Source: Bacteroidales bacterium | Lineage (GTDB): Bacteria; Bacteroidota; Bacteroidia; Bacteroidales; JAADGE01 | Assembly: GCA_029932445.1 (NCBI GenBank) | Contig: JAOZQB010000115.1 | Span: forward strand, 4,355-9,454 | Direction: 5' to 3' | DNA: 5,100 nt | In this document: piece after piece, positions 1-5,100 of the stretch | Position numbering within the stretch: position 1 is the first letter of the stretch | How the letters are laid out: every line of letters begins with the position of its first letter | The notes under the pieces: model-generated | Database searches by the model: none | What the model saw: the letters and a program-made list of their open reading frames with translations, nothing else | Told to the model about the DNA's origin: nothing | Translations under genes and position numbers: made by a program

Positions 1-22
1 ACTGTCGGGTATTTTATATTAA

Positions 23-36
23 TAACTGACGTTTCG
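23..36 (+). repeat. left terminal inverted repeat
   Basis: TAACTGACGTTTCG is an exact reverse complement of 469-482. The first two bases (TA) overlap the proposed TAATA duplication at 20-24, so the true terminus is either 23 or 25. Complementarity does not continue inward past position 36. Confidence 0.6.
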
Positions 37-162
37 CACTTTGAAATAATGTTTAATTCAAGAAATTATTACTTTGGGATTGTTGTTATTGTCAAATCTT
101 AACATCTGAAATTCATACAAATACAGTCTAATTTCCAAATTTGATAAAAATGCAGTTTTATG

Positions 163-182
163 TTTCGCACCTTTGGTGCTTT
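163..182 (+). repeat. GCACC-TTT-GGTGC hairpin repeat, left outer copy
   Basis: A 5-bp stem with a 3-nt loop (167-179) sits inside a 20-nt unit. The reverse complement of 330-349 matches this unit at 19 of 20 positions. The unit also shares its GCACCNTTGGTGC core with the hairpins at 234-246 and 265-277, so four copies of one small palindrome occur within 190 bp. Confidence 0.75.
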
Positions 183-201
183 AAATATTAGGCTTTTTGT
201 T

Positions 202-222
202 ACCCAACCCTGCGGATTGGGT
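202..222. repeat. ACCCAA...TTGGGT hairpin
   Basis: A 6-bp perfect stem (202-207 with 217-222) encloses a 9-nt loop. Its centre (212) mirrors that of the TTGGG/CCCAA hairpin at 292-306 about position 256. The arms are in swapped order there, however, so the two are related in composition and position and are not inverted copies. Confidence 0.55.
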
Positions 223-233
223 TATTACTTTTC

Positions 234-277
234 GCACCGTTGGTGCTGTTATATATTTTTTACAGCACCAACGGTGC
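234..277. repeat. 16-bp perfect inverted repeat, central hairpin
   Basis: Bases 234-249 and 262-277 are perfect reverse complements, separated by a 12-nt AT-rich loop (250-261). Each arm is itself a small hairpin (GCACC-GTT-GGTGC and GCACC-AAC-GGTGC). The sequence can therefore fold as one long 16-bp stem or as two short cruciform arms. It is the centre of the symmetrical cluster. There is no T-tract after the stem, so it does not look like an intrinsic terminator. Confidence 0.85.
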
Positions 278-291
278 ATAAGATATAAACG

Positions 292-306
292 TTGGGTGTA
301 GCCCAA
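292..306. repeat. TTGGG-TGTAG-CCCAA hairpin
   Basis: This is a 5-bp stem with a 5-nt loop, lying between the central hairpin and the right outer GCACC repeat. Its arms could also cross-pair with the ACCCAA/TTGGGT hairpin at 202-222, which would give an alternative fold. Confidence 0.5.
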
Positions 307-329
307 TGATAGACATAAAAAAACATTCA

Positions 330-349
330 AAAGCACCAAAGGTGTGAAA
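330..349 (-). repeat. GCACC-AAA-GGTGT hairpin repeat, right outer copy
   Basis: This is the inverted partner of 163-182, with one difference in 20 positions. That difference turns a G-C stem pair into G-T, which would still pair as RNA or weakly as DNA. The midpoint of the two outer copies is 256, the same centre as the inner hairpin. Confidence 0.75.
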
Positions 350-468
350 TATTATCATATATATAATTCCGGAATAATGAATACAATTTACTGATTTTCA
401 GCCACTTAACTACATGTTTATTTCAGTAATAATGATTCAAAATATTGATAATCAAACTATTAACTTCA

Positions 469-482
469 CGAAACGTCAGTTA
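469..482 (-). repeat. right terminal inverted repeat
   Basis: CGAAACGTCAGTTA pairs perfectly over 14 bp with 23-36. It lies about 90 nt upstream of the exported nuclease-like gene, so the element forms the immediate 5' flank of that gene and could carry or disrupt its promoter. Confidence 0.6.
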
Positions 483-572
483 ATAGATAAATACAATCTC
501 TGCTGTTTTGTCAGTAAAAAAATTTCCGCACAATACTTGAAGTAAACATTTGCATCATTTAAAAAACAAAAC

Positions 573-1031
573 ATGCGAAAATCCCTGAAATCACTTCTTC
601 TTATTATTATTACTTCCTTATCGTCCTACTTCGGATATGCCGATATTGTTGACCCTGCTGTTATTGTCAGTCACATTGACATTCATAAAGATAATGTTAT
701 CAGCGAAATAGAAAACAGGAAATCTGAGAAGATTTATTTAAAAGCAGGTAATGAAAAATTCGGTTTAAATCATATTTTAAAGAAACATTCTCGAAATTTT
801 TTCCCGGATTACCGACAAAAAGGCAATCTTTTTCCGGAACTTACAAACGGAAAACAGATTATTAAGGGTATTGAAAATGTTTACAGAAACGGACATGATA
901 ATCCGAAAGCATACGGAAACAAAAAAGTGCTTCAGCATACGATTCGTTTAAACGGCAAAAATGACACCTACAGACTTGTTATTAATGAAGATAATGAAGT
1001 AATTACATTTTTCAGGTTGAGAAAATCTTGA
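573..1031 (+). CDS. small exported protein, possible BECR-fold (EndoU/barnase-like) RNase toxin
   Basis: The product is 152 residues. Residues 1-23 form a signal peptide: MRK, a hydrophobic LLLIIIT core, and a likely cleavage after GYA. The mature part is lysine-rich. It contains GLNHILKKH (residues 64-72), in which His67 and His72 resemble the paired histidines that open the catalytic region of bacterial EndoU and phage-associated BECR-fold nucleases. A central helix-like stretch (93-106) and two C-terminal strands (YRLVINED, NEVITFFRL) fit the closing sheet of that fold. The reaction would be RNA cleavage, but this rests on motif resemblance only. The gene stands alone between a transposon-like element and a convergent methyltransferase gene, with no immunity gene beside it on either side. 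The ATG is preceded by an A-rich stretch, as is usual in this phylum. Alternatives are a secreted protein of unrelated function or a domesticated toxin domain. The coding call is firm; the function is tentative. Confidence 0.8.
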   Translation: MRKSLKSLLLIIITSLSSYFGYADIVDPAVIVSHIDIHKDNVISEIENRKSEKIYLKAGNEKFGLNHILKKHSRNFFPDYRQKGNLFPELTNGKQIIKGIENVYRNGHDNPKAYGNKKVLQHTIRLNGKNDTYRLVINEDNEVITFFRLRKS

Positions 1032-1033
1032 AA

Positions 1034-1546
1034 TTAATTAATCTCCAAATCCAGCAAAAACTTCTTCTTATCCAAACCGCTTGCGTAACCGGTTAAAGTT
1101 CCGTCGGCACCGATTACCCGATGGCAAGGTATAATAATCGCAATTTTATTTGCGGCATTCGCATTTGCCAATGCACGAACGGCTTTCGGTTTACCGATTT
1201 TCTTTGCAAGCCCGGAATAAGAAAGTGTTTTACCGTAAGGAATTTGTAACAAACCTTCCCAAACTCTTTTTTGAAATTCGGTTCCGATCTGAAATAAAGG
1301 AATATCAAAAGTCTTTCTTTTACCGGCAAAATATTCGTTCATTTCTTTTGTAACTTGTTCCAGAAAGGGATGATTTCCGGGGATAACTTTGCTTTTCAGA
1401 TATTTTTTTAAACCGGAAATTTGTCTCTCGTATTTTTTTCTGTCCGTAAATTCCAATAACGATAAACCTTTATCCGAAACACAAGCAAGCATCTCTCCGA
1501 GCGGTGTTTGTATTTTTCCGGAAATAATCATATTTTGATTGTTCAT
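1034..1546 (-). CDS. ogt: methylated-DNA--[protein]-cysteine S-methyltransferase
   Basis: This cytoplasmic suicide repair protein moves the alkyl group from O6-alkylguanine (and O4-alkylthymine) in DNA to its own cysteine. The 170-residue product has the usual single-function length and lacks an Ada regulatory domain. The N-terminal ribonuclease-like part covers roughly residues 6-80. The active domain (about 86-170) carries the PCHRV motif at 140-144, with acceptor Cys141. By spacing, the other key residues are present: Tyr110, the arginine finger Arg124 in the helix-turn-helix, hinge Asn133, His142, and Glu168 near the C terminus, which completes the Cys-His-Glu relay. The protein should therefore be active. 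Translation may start at the ATG used here or at Met6 (1529-1531), and both leave the domain intact. The gene converges on the exported nuclease-like gene with 2 nt between stops. It diverges from the secreted-protein/receptor pair. No operon partner is visible. Confidence 0.97.
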   Translation of the reverse strand: MNNQNMIISGKIQTPLGEMLACVSDKGLSLLEFTDRKKYERQISGLKKYLKSKVIPGNHPFLEQVTKEMNEYFAGKRKTFDIPLFQIGTEFQKRVWEGLLQIPYGKTLSYSGLAKKIGKPKAVRALANANAANKIAIIIPCHRVIGADGTLTGYASGLDKKKFLLDLEIN

Positions 1547-1644
1547 TTTTAGCTTTTATAATGTAAAAATATGCATTTTATAAAATATTTATCGTAATTC
1601 ACCTGATAAGTTTTATTTTTACCTGAAATAATAAATCCGTAAAA
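1547..1644. promoter_or_regulatory. divergent promoter region between ogt and the exported-protein/receptor pair
   Basis: This 98-nt AT-rich spacer must hold promoters for both directions, unless transcription enters from elsewhere. It contains a perfect 12-bp palindrome, ATTTTATAAAAT (1575-1586), which could be an operator or simply AT-rich chance. On the plus strand TAAGTTTT (1607-1614) is one base from the Bacteroidota -7 consensus TAnnTTTG, but no TTTG -33 box accompanies it. No exact consensus was found on the minus strand. The region is inferred from gene arrangement more than from motifs. Confidence 0.4.
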
Positions 1645-2415
1645 ATGAAAACAATTTTGAGTTTATTCCTTTCAATATTTCTTTTCGGAAATATTTTTTC
1701 ACAAACGACAGAACAAAACATTCAAGAAATCAGAACACAATTTAAGCTGGTAAACAGTCAGAAAGATTTTAAAAAAGTGTATTTGGAAAATGAAGAATTT
1801 ACCGATCAAATCCCGAGCGAAGGAGCCGGTTTAGAAGGATTTTACAAAAACGAAACTATATACAAAATAGTTGAAAACGATGCCGTTTCACAAGCCGTTT
1901 ACACAAATCAATATTATTTGAAAAACAATCAATTAATTTTCGTTTACAGAACCGAAAAATCCATTGTGATGCATGAAGACGGCACATTCAAGGGAGAAAT
2001 AAATTATGATGAACGTGTTTACTGTAAAAACAGTAAAATTATCCGTCATCTCAAAAAAGGAAAATCCGTTTTAAGCAAAAATCTTGACTTTCAAAAAATG
2101 TTTAAAGATTATCTTCCGCTGTTGAACACAAAAATAAAATTCGAAAAACAATACAATTATTTGCAAGGCAGTTGGCGAAATGCGGACAACAAAAATGATT
2201 TCTTTGAAATTGAAGGATTGATAAAGCGAGTTTATAATGAAGACGACATCCCTGAACTTTCCCGATTTTGGCTCGAAAACAAATATTTATATGTTCACAA
2301 TACCGAAACAAAGGAAGATTTTAAATATGAAATCTTGGAACTTTCAGCTGATAAATTGGAAATTCAGGACAGACTAAGCAGAGAAGTTTTTATTTACGGA
2401 AAAACGAAAAATTAA
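1645..2415 (+). CDS. exported protein of unknown function with lipocalin-like C-terminal region
   Basis: The 256-residue product begins with a clear signal peptide (MKT, hydrophobic core to residue 16, likely cleavage after Ser19 before Gln20). There is no lipobox cysteine; the only cysteine is Cys127. The mature protein should therefore be soluble in the periplasm or released. Residues 25-145 form a strand-rich region built around tyrosine-rich segments (YKNETIYKIVEN, NQYYLKNNQLIFVYRTE), which reads as a repeated beta meander. Residues 172-253 begin LQGSWRN and continue as alternating strands ending in KLEIQDRLSREVFIYGK. That is the pattern of the short lipocalin-like domains common in Bacteroidota. 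No catalytic motif is recognisable. The stop lies 36 nt before the receptor start, in the same frame and strand, so the two are probably co-transcribed. The protein may help the receptor, for example by binding its ligand, but this is inference. Confidence 0.88.
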   Translation: MKTILSLFLSIFLFGNIFSQTTEQNIQEIRTQFKLVNSQKDFKKVYLENEEFTDQIPSEGAGLEGFYKNETIYKIVENDAVSQAVYTNQYYLKNNQLIFVYRTEKSIVMHEDGTFKGEINYDERVYCKNSKIIRHLKKGKSVLSKNLDFQKMFKDYLPLLNTKIKFEKQYNYLQGSWRNADNKNDFFEIEGLIKRVYNEDDIPELSRFWLENKYLYVHNTETKEDFKYEILELSADKLEIQDRLSREVFIYGKTKN

Positions 2416-2451
2416 TTTCTGAGAACCAAACAACAATTAAAATTCGCTGAA

Positions 2452-4806
2452 TTGAATAAACACATTGTTATAATATTATTATTATTTGCTTTTTCTTTGA
2501 ATTTGCCGGCTCAAATAAATTTAACGCAAACCGTAAGAGGAAAAGTGATTGATGCCGAAGCACAAAGTCCCGTGCCGGGCGTAACTTTGCTGATTGAAAA
2601 CACCAATCCGCAAATCGTTACGTCAAGCAATGTCGAAGGTGAATTCAGATTGGAAAATGTTCCGGTAGGAAGAATTACGCTTAAAGCTTTGATGTTGTCA
2701 TACAATCCGGTTGAATTACGAAATTTGGAATTAAAATCCGGCAAAGAACTTATTCTGACGATTGAAATGACCGAAAAAGTAACGGATATTGACGAGGTTA
2801 TCATAAAAGCCGGTCGAAAAGACAAGCCGAAAAATGAAATGGCAGCTGTCAGTGCACGTTCGTTTACCGTTGAAGAAACCGAACGCTATGCCGGAACGTG
2901 GCTTGATCCCGCACGTATGGCAGCCAATTATGCCGGAGTTATGGCAGTGGGTGACCAACGTAACGACATCATTATCAGAGGGAATTCGCCTTTGGGTTTG
3001 CTTTGGAAATTGGAGGGTGTAAGCATTCCCAATCCCAATCATTTCGGAACACTCGGAACAACAGGCGGTCCCATCAGCATTTTAAACAATAATCTTTTGG
3101 ATAATTCCGATTTTTTCACGGGTGCTTTTCCGGCAGAATACGGCAATGCCCTTTCCGGTGTTTTTGATTTAAAAATGCGAAACGGCAACAACGAAAAATA
3201 TGAATTTACGGCACAAGCCGGAATGAACGGTTTGGAATTCGGCAGTGAAGGCCCGTTCTCAAAGAAATCAAAGAGTTCATATTTAATTAATTATCGTTAC
3301 TCAACTTTAGCCGTTTTTAAATATTTGGATATTCATTTCGGGGTAAGCGGTGTACCGGAATTTCAGGATTTATCATTTAAAGTAAATGTTCCGACCAAAA
3401 AATTCGGCACTTTTAAATTTTTCGGTGTCGGCGGTGTCAGTACTATTGAAGTTTTTTATGAAGATAAGAAAAAAGATGACTGGTCGTTCGGAAGAAACGA
3501 ATTGAATTTTAAATTCAGTTCCGGAATGGGCGTTACCGGCATTTCACATTTTTATGCCTTCGATAAAAATTCTTATTTAAAAACCGTATTTGCCGTTTCC
3601 GGAACAAAATCTTCTGCCCGTGCCGATTCCGCTTTTACGGATGAACTAGCCATCTTTTACGGCGACAATTCTTACGAAGTAAAATATTCGGGAACAACAA
3701 AATACACTAAAAAGTTCAATGCGAAAAACACTTTTAATACCGGAATAAATGTTGATCTGTACCAAGTTCAATACAAAGACAGTGCTTTGATGCCCGATTA
3801 TTCTTACTTCTATCTTTCTGAAGTCAGCGACCAATTGATGACTTTAATCGGTGCTTATTCACAATTCAAACATAAATTCAGCAATGATTTATCTATGGTA
3901 AGCGGAGTTTATTTTCAAGATTTTACTTTAAACGGATGCTATTCATTTGAGCCGCGTTTAGGATTAAAATGGCATTTTGCACCTAAGCACAGCATCAGTT
4001 TCGGTGCCGGAATTTTAAGCCAAATGCAACCGCGATTATTTTATTTTCGTGAAACAACCGTAAATGACAGCGTTTATTATACGAATAAAAATCTTGGTTT
4101 TTCTAAAAGCAACCAGGCGGTTATTTCTTATGATTACTTGATTACCGGAAATTTACGATTAAAGTTTGAAAGCTATTATCAATATCTTTACAAAATCCCG
4201 GTTCAGCACAAGCCCTCAACGTTTTCGATGATTAACTACGGAACAACATTTTTTGAGGTCAGAACCGACAGTTTGGAAAATAAGGGAACCGGAGAAAATT
4301 ACGGAATTGAATTTACCTTTGAAAAATTTTTAAGTAATAATTATTATTTTCTGTTCACCTCATCCTTATTTGAATCGCATTATAAAGGCAGTGACGGCAT
4401 TCAAAGAAATACAACTTACAACGGAAATTATGTTTTTAACTTTTTAACAGGCTATTCTTTTAAATTAGGAAAATACAATACGCTTAATTTGGATTTTAAA
4501 ACTGTTTATGCCGGCGGAAAGCATTATATTCCGGTTGATTTGGAGGCATCAGAACGTGCCGGAACGGAAATTCATGATTATTCCCGAGCTTACGAACCGA
4601 AATATCCGGATTATTTTCGAATTGACGGCAGAATAGGTTTTAAAATGAACCGCAAAGAGTTTAATACCGAATTTGCCTTTGACCTTCAAAACATTTCCAA
4701 TCACAAAAATGTATTATTGCAACATTATGACCTTGAAAGCAATTCCGTTATTAACGATTATCAATTGGGACTGTTTTATGTGTTTCTGATTCGGTTTCAG
4801 TTTTAA
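2452..4806 (+). CDS. TonB-dependent outer-membrane receptor with carboxypeptidase-regulatory-like domain
   Basis: This 784-residue protein should form a plugged 22-strand barrel that imports a ligand using TonB/ExbBD energy. In order it shows a signal peptide (residues 1-20, cleavage after LPA) and a CarboxypepD_reg-like beta-sandwich at about 27-107 (VRGKVIDAEAQSPVPGVTLL, then EGEFRLENVPVG). A linker with TDIDEVIIKAG (111-121) follows, in the place of the TonB box. The plug spans about 130-245, with NDIIIRGNSP, a WKLEGVSIPNPNHFG segment and FFTGAFPAEYGNALSGVFDLKMR. The barrel runs from about 250 to the C-terminal aromatic RFQF, typical of outer-membrane barrels. It is shorter than SusC proteins (about 1000 residues), lacks the usual SusC VVVTGYG-type motif, and has no SusD partner, so glycan uptake is not implied; the ligand is unknown. 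Translation starts at TTG: no ATG, GTG or TTG occurs in frame between the upstream TAA (2413-2415) and 2452, and this TTG gives a complete signal peptide. Confidence 0.95.
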   Translation: MNKHIVIILLLFAFSLNLPAQINLTQTVRGKVIDAEAQSPVPGVTLLIENTNPQIVTSSNVEGEFRLENVPVGRITLKALMLSYNPVELRNLELKSGKELILTIEMTEKVTDIDEVIIKAGRKDKPKNEMAAVSARSFTVEETERYAGTWLDPARMAANYAGVMAVGDQRNDIIIRGNSPLGLLWKLEGVSIPNPNHFGTLGTTGGPISILNNNLLDNSDFFTGAFPAEYGNALSGVFDLKMRNGNNEKYEFTAQAGMNGLEFGSEGPFSKKSKSSYLINYRYSTLAVFKYLDIHFGVSGVPEFQDLSFKVNVPTKKFGTFKFFGVGGVSTIEVFYEDKKKDDWSFGRNELNFKFSSGMGVTGISHFYAFDKNSYLKTVFAVSGTKSSARADSAFTDELAIFYGDNSYEVKYSGTTKYTKKFNAKNTFNTGINVDLYQVQYKDSALMPDYSYFYLSEVSDQLMTLIGAYSQFKHKFSNDLSMVSGVYFQDFTLNGCYSFEPRLGLKWHFAPKHSISFGAGILSQMQPRLFYFRETTVNDSVYYTNKNLGFSKSNQAVISYDYLITGNLRLKFESYYQYLYKIPVQHKPSTFSMINYGTTFFEVRTDSLENKGTGENYGIEFTFEKFLSNNYYFLFTSSLFESHYKGSDGIQRNTTYNGNYVFNFLTGYSFKLGKYNTLNLDFKTVYAGGKHYIPVDLEASERAGTEIHDYSRAYEPKYPDYFRIDGRIGFKMNRKEFNTEFAFDLQNISNHKNVLLQHYDLESNSVINDYQLGLFYVFLIRFQF

Positions 4807-4810
4807 AAAA

Positions 4811-4840
4811 ATCGTAGAGACACGTTGCGCGTGTCTCCAT
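4811..4840 (+). repeat. REP-like hairpin, left copy with GTAG foot
   Basis: GAGACACG (4817-4824) pairs with CGTGTCTC (4830-4837) over 8 bp with a 5-nt loop. GTAG (4814-4817) sits at the 5' foot; enterobacterial REPs have the same tetranucleotide, where the RAYT transposase reads it. The hairpin lies 10 nt after the receptor stop. No T-run follows it, so it is not a standard terminator. It matches the reverse complement of 4976-5005 at 24 of 30 positions. Confidence 0.75.
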
Positions 4841-4909
4841 AAAACCAAGCACCTGTCTCAATTAAACATTGTACGTGTCTCAATAAAACGCTGCACATGT
4901 CTCAATTTT
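4832..4909 (+). repeat. 22-bp-period tandem repeat (TGTCTC-led)
   Basis: TGTCTC starts at 4832, 4854, 4876 and 4898, exactly 22 bp apart. The units follow a consensus close to TGTCTCAATAAAAC plus a variable NNNGCACN-like tail, and the last copy is incomplete. The tail before the first TGTCTC (4822-4831) fits the same pattern as the left hairpin's loop and right arm. The array therefore looks like repeated copies of the 3' half of the left REP hairpin. The copies differ enough that duplication is not recent. Confidence 0.7.
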
Positions 4910-4975
4910 CACAATCATCGAATAGCTTGTTAATATTCTGAGATTCAGTATGTTATAATAGTCTCGTTTTATATA

Positions 4976-5005
4976 ATCGAGACAGCCGCAAGCTGTCTCT
5001 GCGAT
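4976..5005 (-). repeat. REP-like hairpin, right inverted copy
   Basis: GAGACAGC (4979-4986) pairs with GCTGTCTC (4992-4999) around a CGCAA loop. ATCG (4976-4979) can alternatively pair with CGAT (5002-5005). Read on the minus strand it aligns with the left copy at 24 of 30 positions. Four of the six differences form two compensatory base-pair exchanges inside the stem. The GTAG foot of the left copy is GCAG here. A second, weaker pairing joins GTCTCG (4961-4966) with CGAGAC (4978-4983). Confidence 0.75.
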
Positions 5006-5007
5006 AC

Positions 5008-5039
5008 AAAAAAACCGCAAACAAAATTTGCGGCTTTTT
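5008..5039 (-). terminator. Rho-independent terminator, probably bidirectional
   Basis: CCGCAAA (5015-5021) and TTTGCGG (5027-5033) form a perfect 7-bp stem with a 5-nt loop. On the minus strand it is followed directly by seven Ts (plus-strand A-run 5008-5014). On the plus strand a C and then five Ts follow. The minus direction is therefore the better terminator, and it lies 12 nt after a possible minus-strand stop codon. In the plus direction it would be the first good terminator after the receptor gene, about 210 nt past its stop. Confidence 0.85.
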
Positions 5040-5045
5040 AACTAT

Positions 5046-5100
5046 TTAGTGTCTGTCTATAAAGTCTAAAACGTTGTTATTTTTATATGACTTTCTTTTT
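5046..5100 (-). CDS. possible C-terminal end of a minus-strand gene (partial)
   Basis: On the minus strand one frame is open from the right edge for 17 codons, ending ...NNNVLDFIDRH and a TAA stop (plus-strand TTA 5046-5048). The other two minus frames contain stops. A short open frame alone means little in AT-rich DNA. The support comes from the strong terminator placed 12 nt downstream in the right orientation. The fragment is too short to suggest a product. Confidence 0.4.
   Translation of the reverse strand, partial: KRKSYKNNNVLDFIDRH

Larger units (their letters stand above)
25..480. mobile_element. putative non-autonomous (MITE-like) element with terminal inverted repeats
   Basis: This gene-free stretch is bounded by perfect 12-bp inverted repeats: ACTGACGTTTCG at 25-36 and its reverse complement at 469-480. 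Both ends are flanked by TAATA in direct orientation (20-24 and 481-485), which is what a 5-bp target-site duplication would look like. The interior holds three pairs of short hairpins placed almost symmetrically about position 256. A further 9-bp inverted match, ATTATTACT, sits at 65-73 and 425-433, so the arms may be degenerate copies of one another. No reading frame of useful length lies inside, so any transposase would have to act in trans. A short element with TIRs, a TSD and no gene is the usual description of a MITE. The family is not recognised. In AT-rich DNA the TAATA match alone is weak; the 12-bp TIR is the stronger evidence. Confidence 0.5.
4811..5005. mobile_element. REP/BIME-like palindromic element downstream of the receptor gene
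   Basis: Two 30-bp hairpin repeats in opposite orientation delimit 195 bp of non-coding DNA that begins 4 nt after the receptor stop codon. Between them lie further TGTCTC half-sites with a 22-bp period. Inverted pairs of short palindromes in 3' intergenic regions are the defining layout of bacterial REP/BIME elements, which RAYT-type transposases mobilise in trans. No transposase is in this window. A role in mRNA 3'-end stability is equally possible. Confidence 0.55.

Noticed and set aside
234..277. Central 16-bp hairpin as an intrinsic terminator
   Set aside because: There is no T-run after the stem in either direction and no gene ends just upstream.
366..375. ATTCCGGAAT perfect palindrome
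   Set aside because: It is only 10 bp, single copy, and far from any start codon; chance occurrence is likely.
507..552. Candidate promoter for the exported nuclease-like gene (TTTG at 507-510; TACTTG at 534-539 or AACATTTG at 545-552)
   Set aside because: Neither downstream motif matches TAnnTTTG exactly, and the spacing to TTTG is too long for a standard Bacteroidota promoter, so no call was made.
1114..1353. Open frames overlapping the ogt gene on both strands
   Set aside because: They lie inside a gene with full catalytic-motif support, and their translations have no recognisable domain or signal, so they are shadows of the real frame.
2511..3042. Antisense open frames over the receptor N-terminal domain and plug
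   Set aside because: The plus-strand frame matches a known domain order residue by residue; the antisense frames look like chance openings caused by its codon use.
2452..4806. SusC-type glycan importer
   Set aside because: The protein is about 200 residues shorter than SusC, lacks the usual SusC motif after the regulatory domain, and no SusD gene follows.
4832..4909. 22-bp periodic repeat considered as a CRISPR array
   Set aside because: Only the TGTCTC core and a short A-rich part recur. The whole period is shorter than a typical CRISPR repeat alone, there are no distinct spacers, and no cas gene is present.

Overview
The window looks like chromosomal DNA of a Bacteroidota bacterium, probably Bacteroidales-like. 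It is AT-rich, Shine-Dalgarno-type ribosome binding sites are absent, and the largest gene is a TonB-dependent receptor with an N-terminal carboxypeptidase-regulatory-like domain, as is usual in this phylum. Small palindromic repeats fill the intergenic spaces. No rRNA, tRNA, CRISPR array, transposase gene or phage structural gene was seen.

Layout, left to right. Positions 1-572 contain no convincing gene. Instead they hold what looks like a non-autonomous transposable element (25-480): 12-bp perfect terminal inverted repeats, a possible 5-bp target duplication (TAATA), and a cluster of short hairpins arranged almost symmetrically about position 256. Next come a small exported protein that may be an RNase-toxin-like domain of the BECR (Barnase-EndoU-ColicinE5/D-RelE) type (573-1031, +), and a confidently identified O6-methylguanine-DNA methyltransferase (1034-1546, -), which converges on it with a 2-nt gap. 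A 98-nt divergent spacer follows. Then come an exported protein of unknown function with a lipocalin-like C-terminal part (1645-2415, +) and a 784-residue TonB-dependent outer-membrane receptor (2452-4806, +) that starts at TTG. The last two are in the same frame, 36 nt apart, and probably form a two-gene operon for uptake or surface function; the substrate cannot be read from sequence.

The spacer after the receptor (4807-5045) holds a REP/BIME-like element. Two 30-bp hairpin repeats lie in inverted orientation (4811-4840 and 4976-5005). Their differences include two compensatory base-pair swaps, so the stem appears to be conserved. Between them a TGTCTC-led motif recurs with an exact 22-bp period. 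A strong hairpin terminator (5008-5039) is best read on the minus strand, where it would end a gene whose last 17 codons may be present at the right edge (5046-5100, -).

The parts most worth a second look are the symmetrical left-hand element, the orphan exported nuclease-like gene beside it, the covarying REP pair with its 22-bp array, and the small secreted protein paired with the receptor. Homology statements rest on reading motifs by eye, without database searches.
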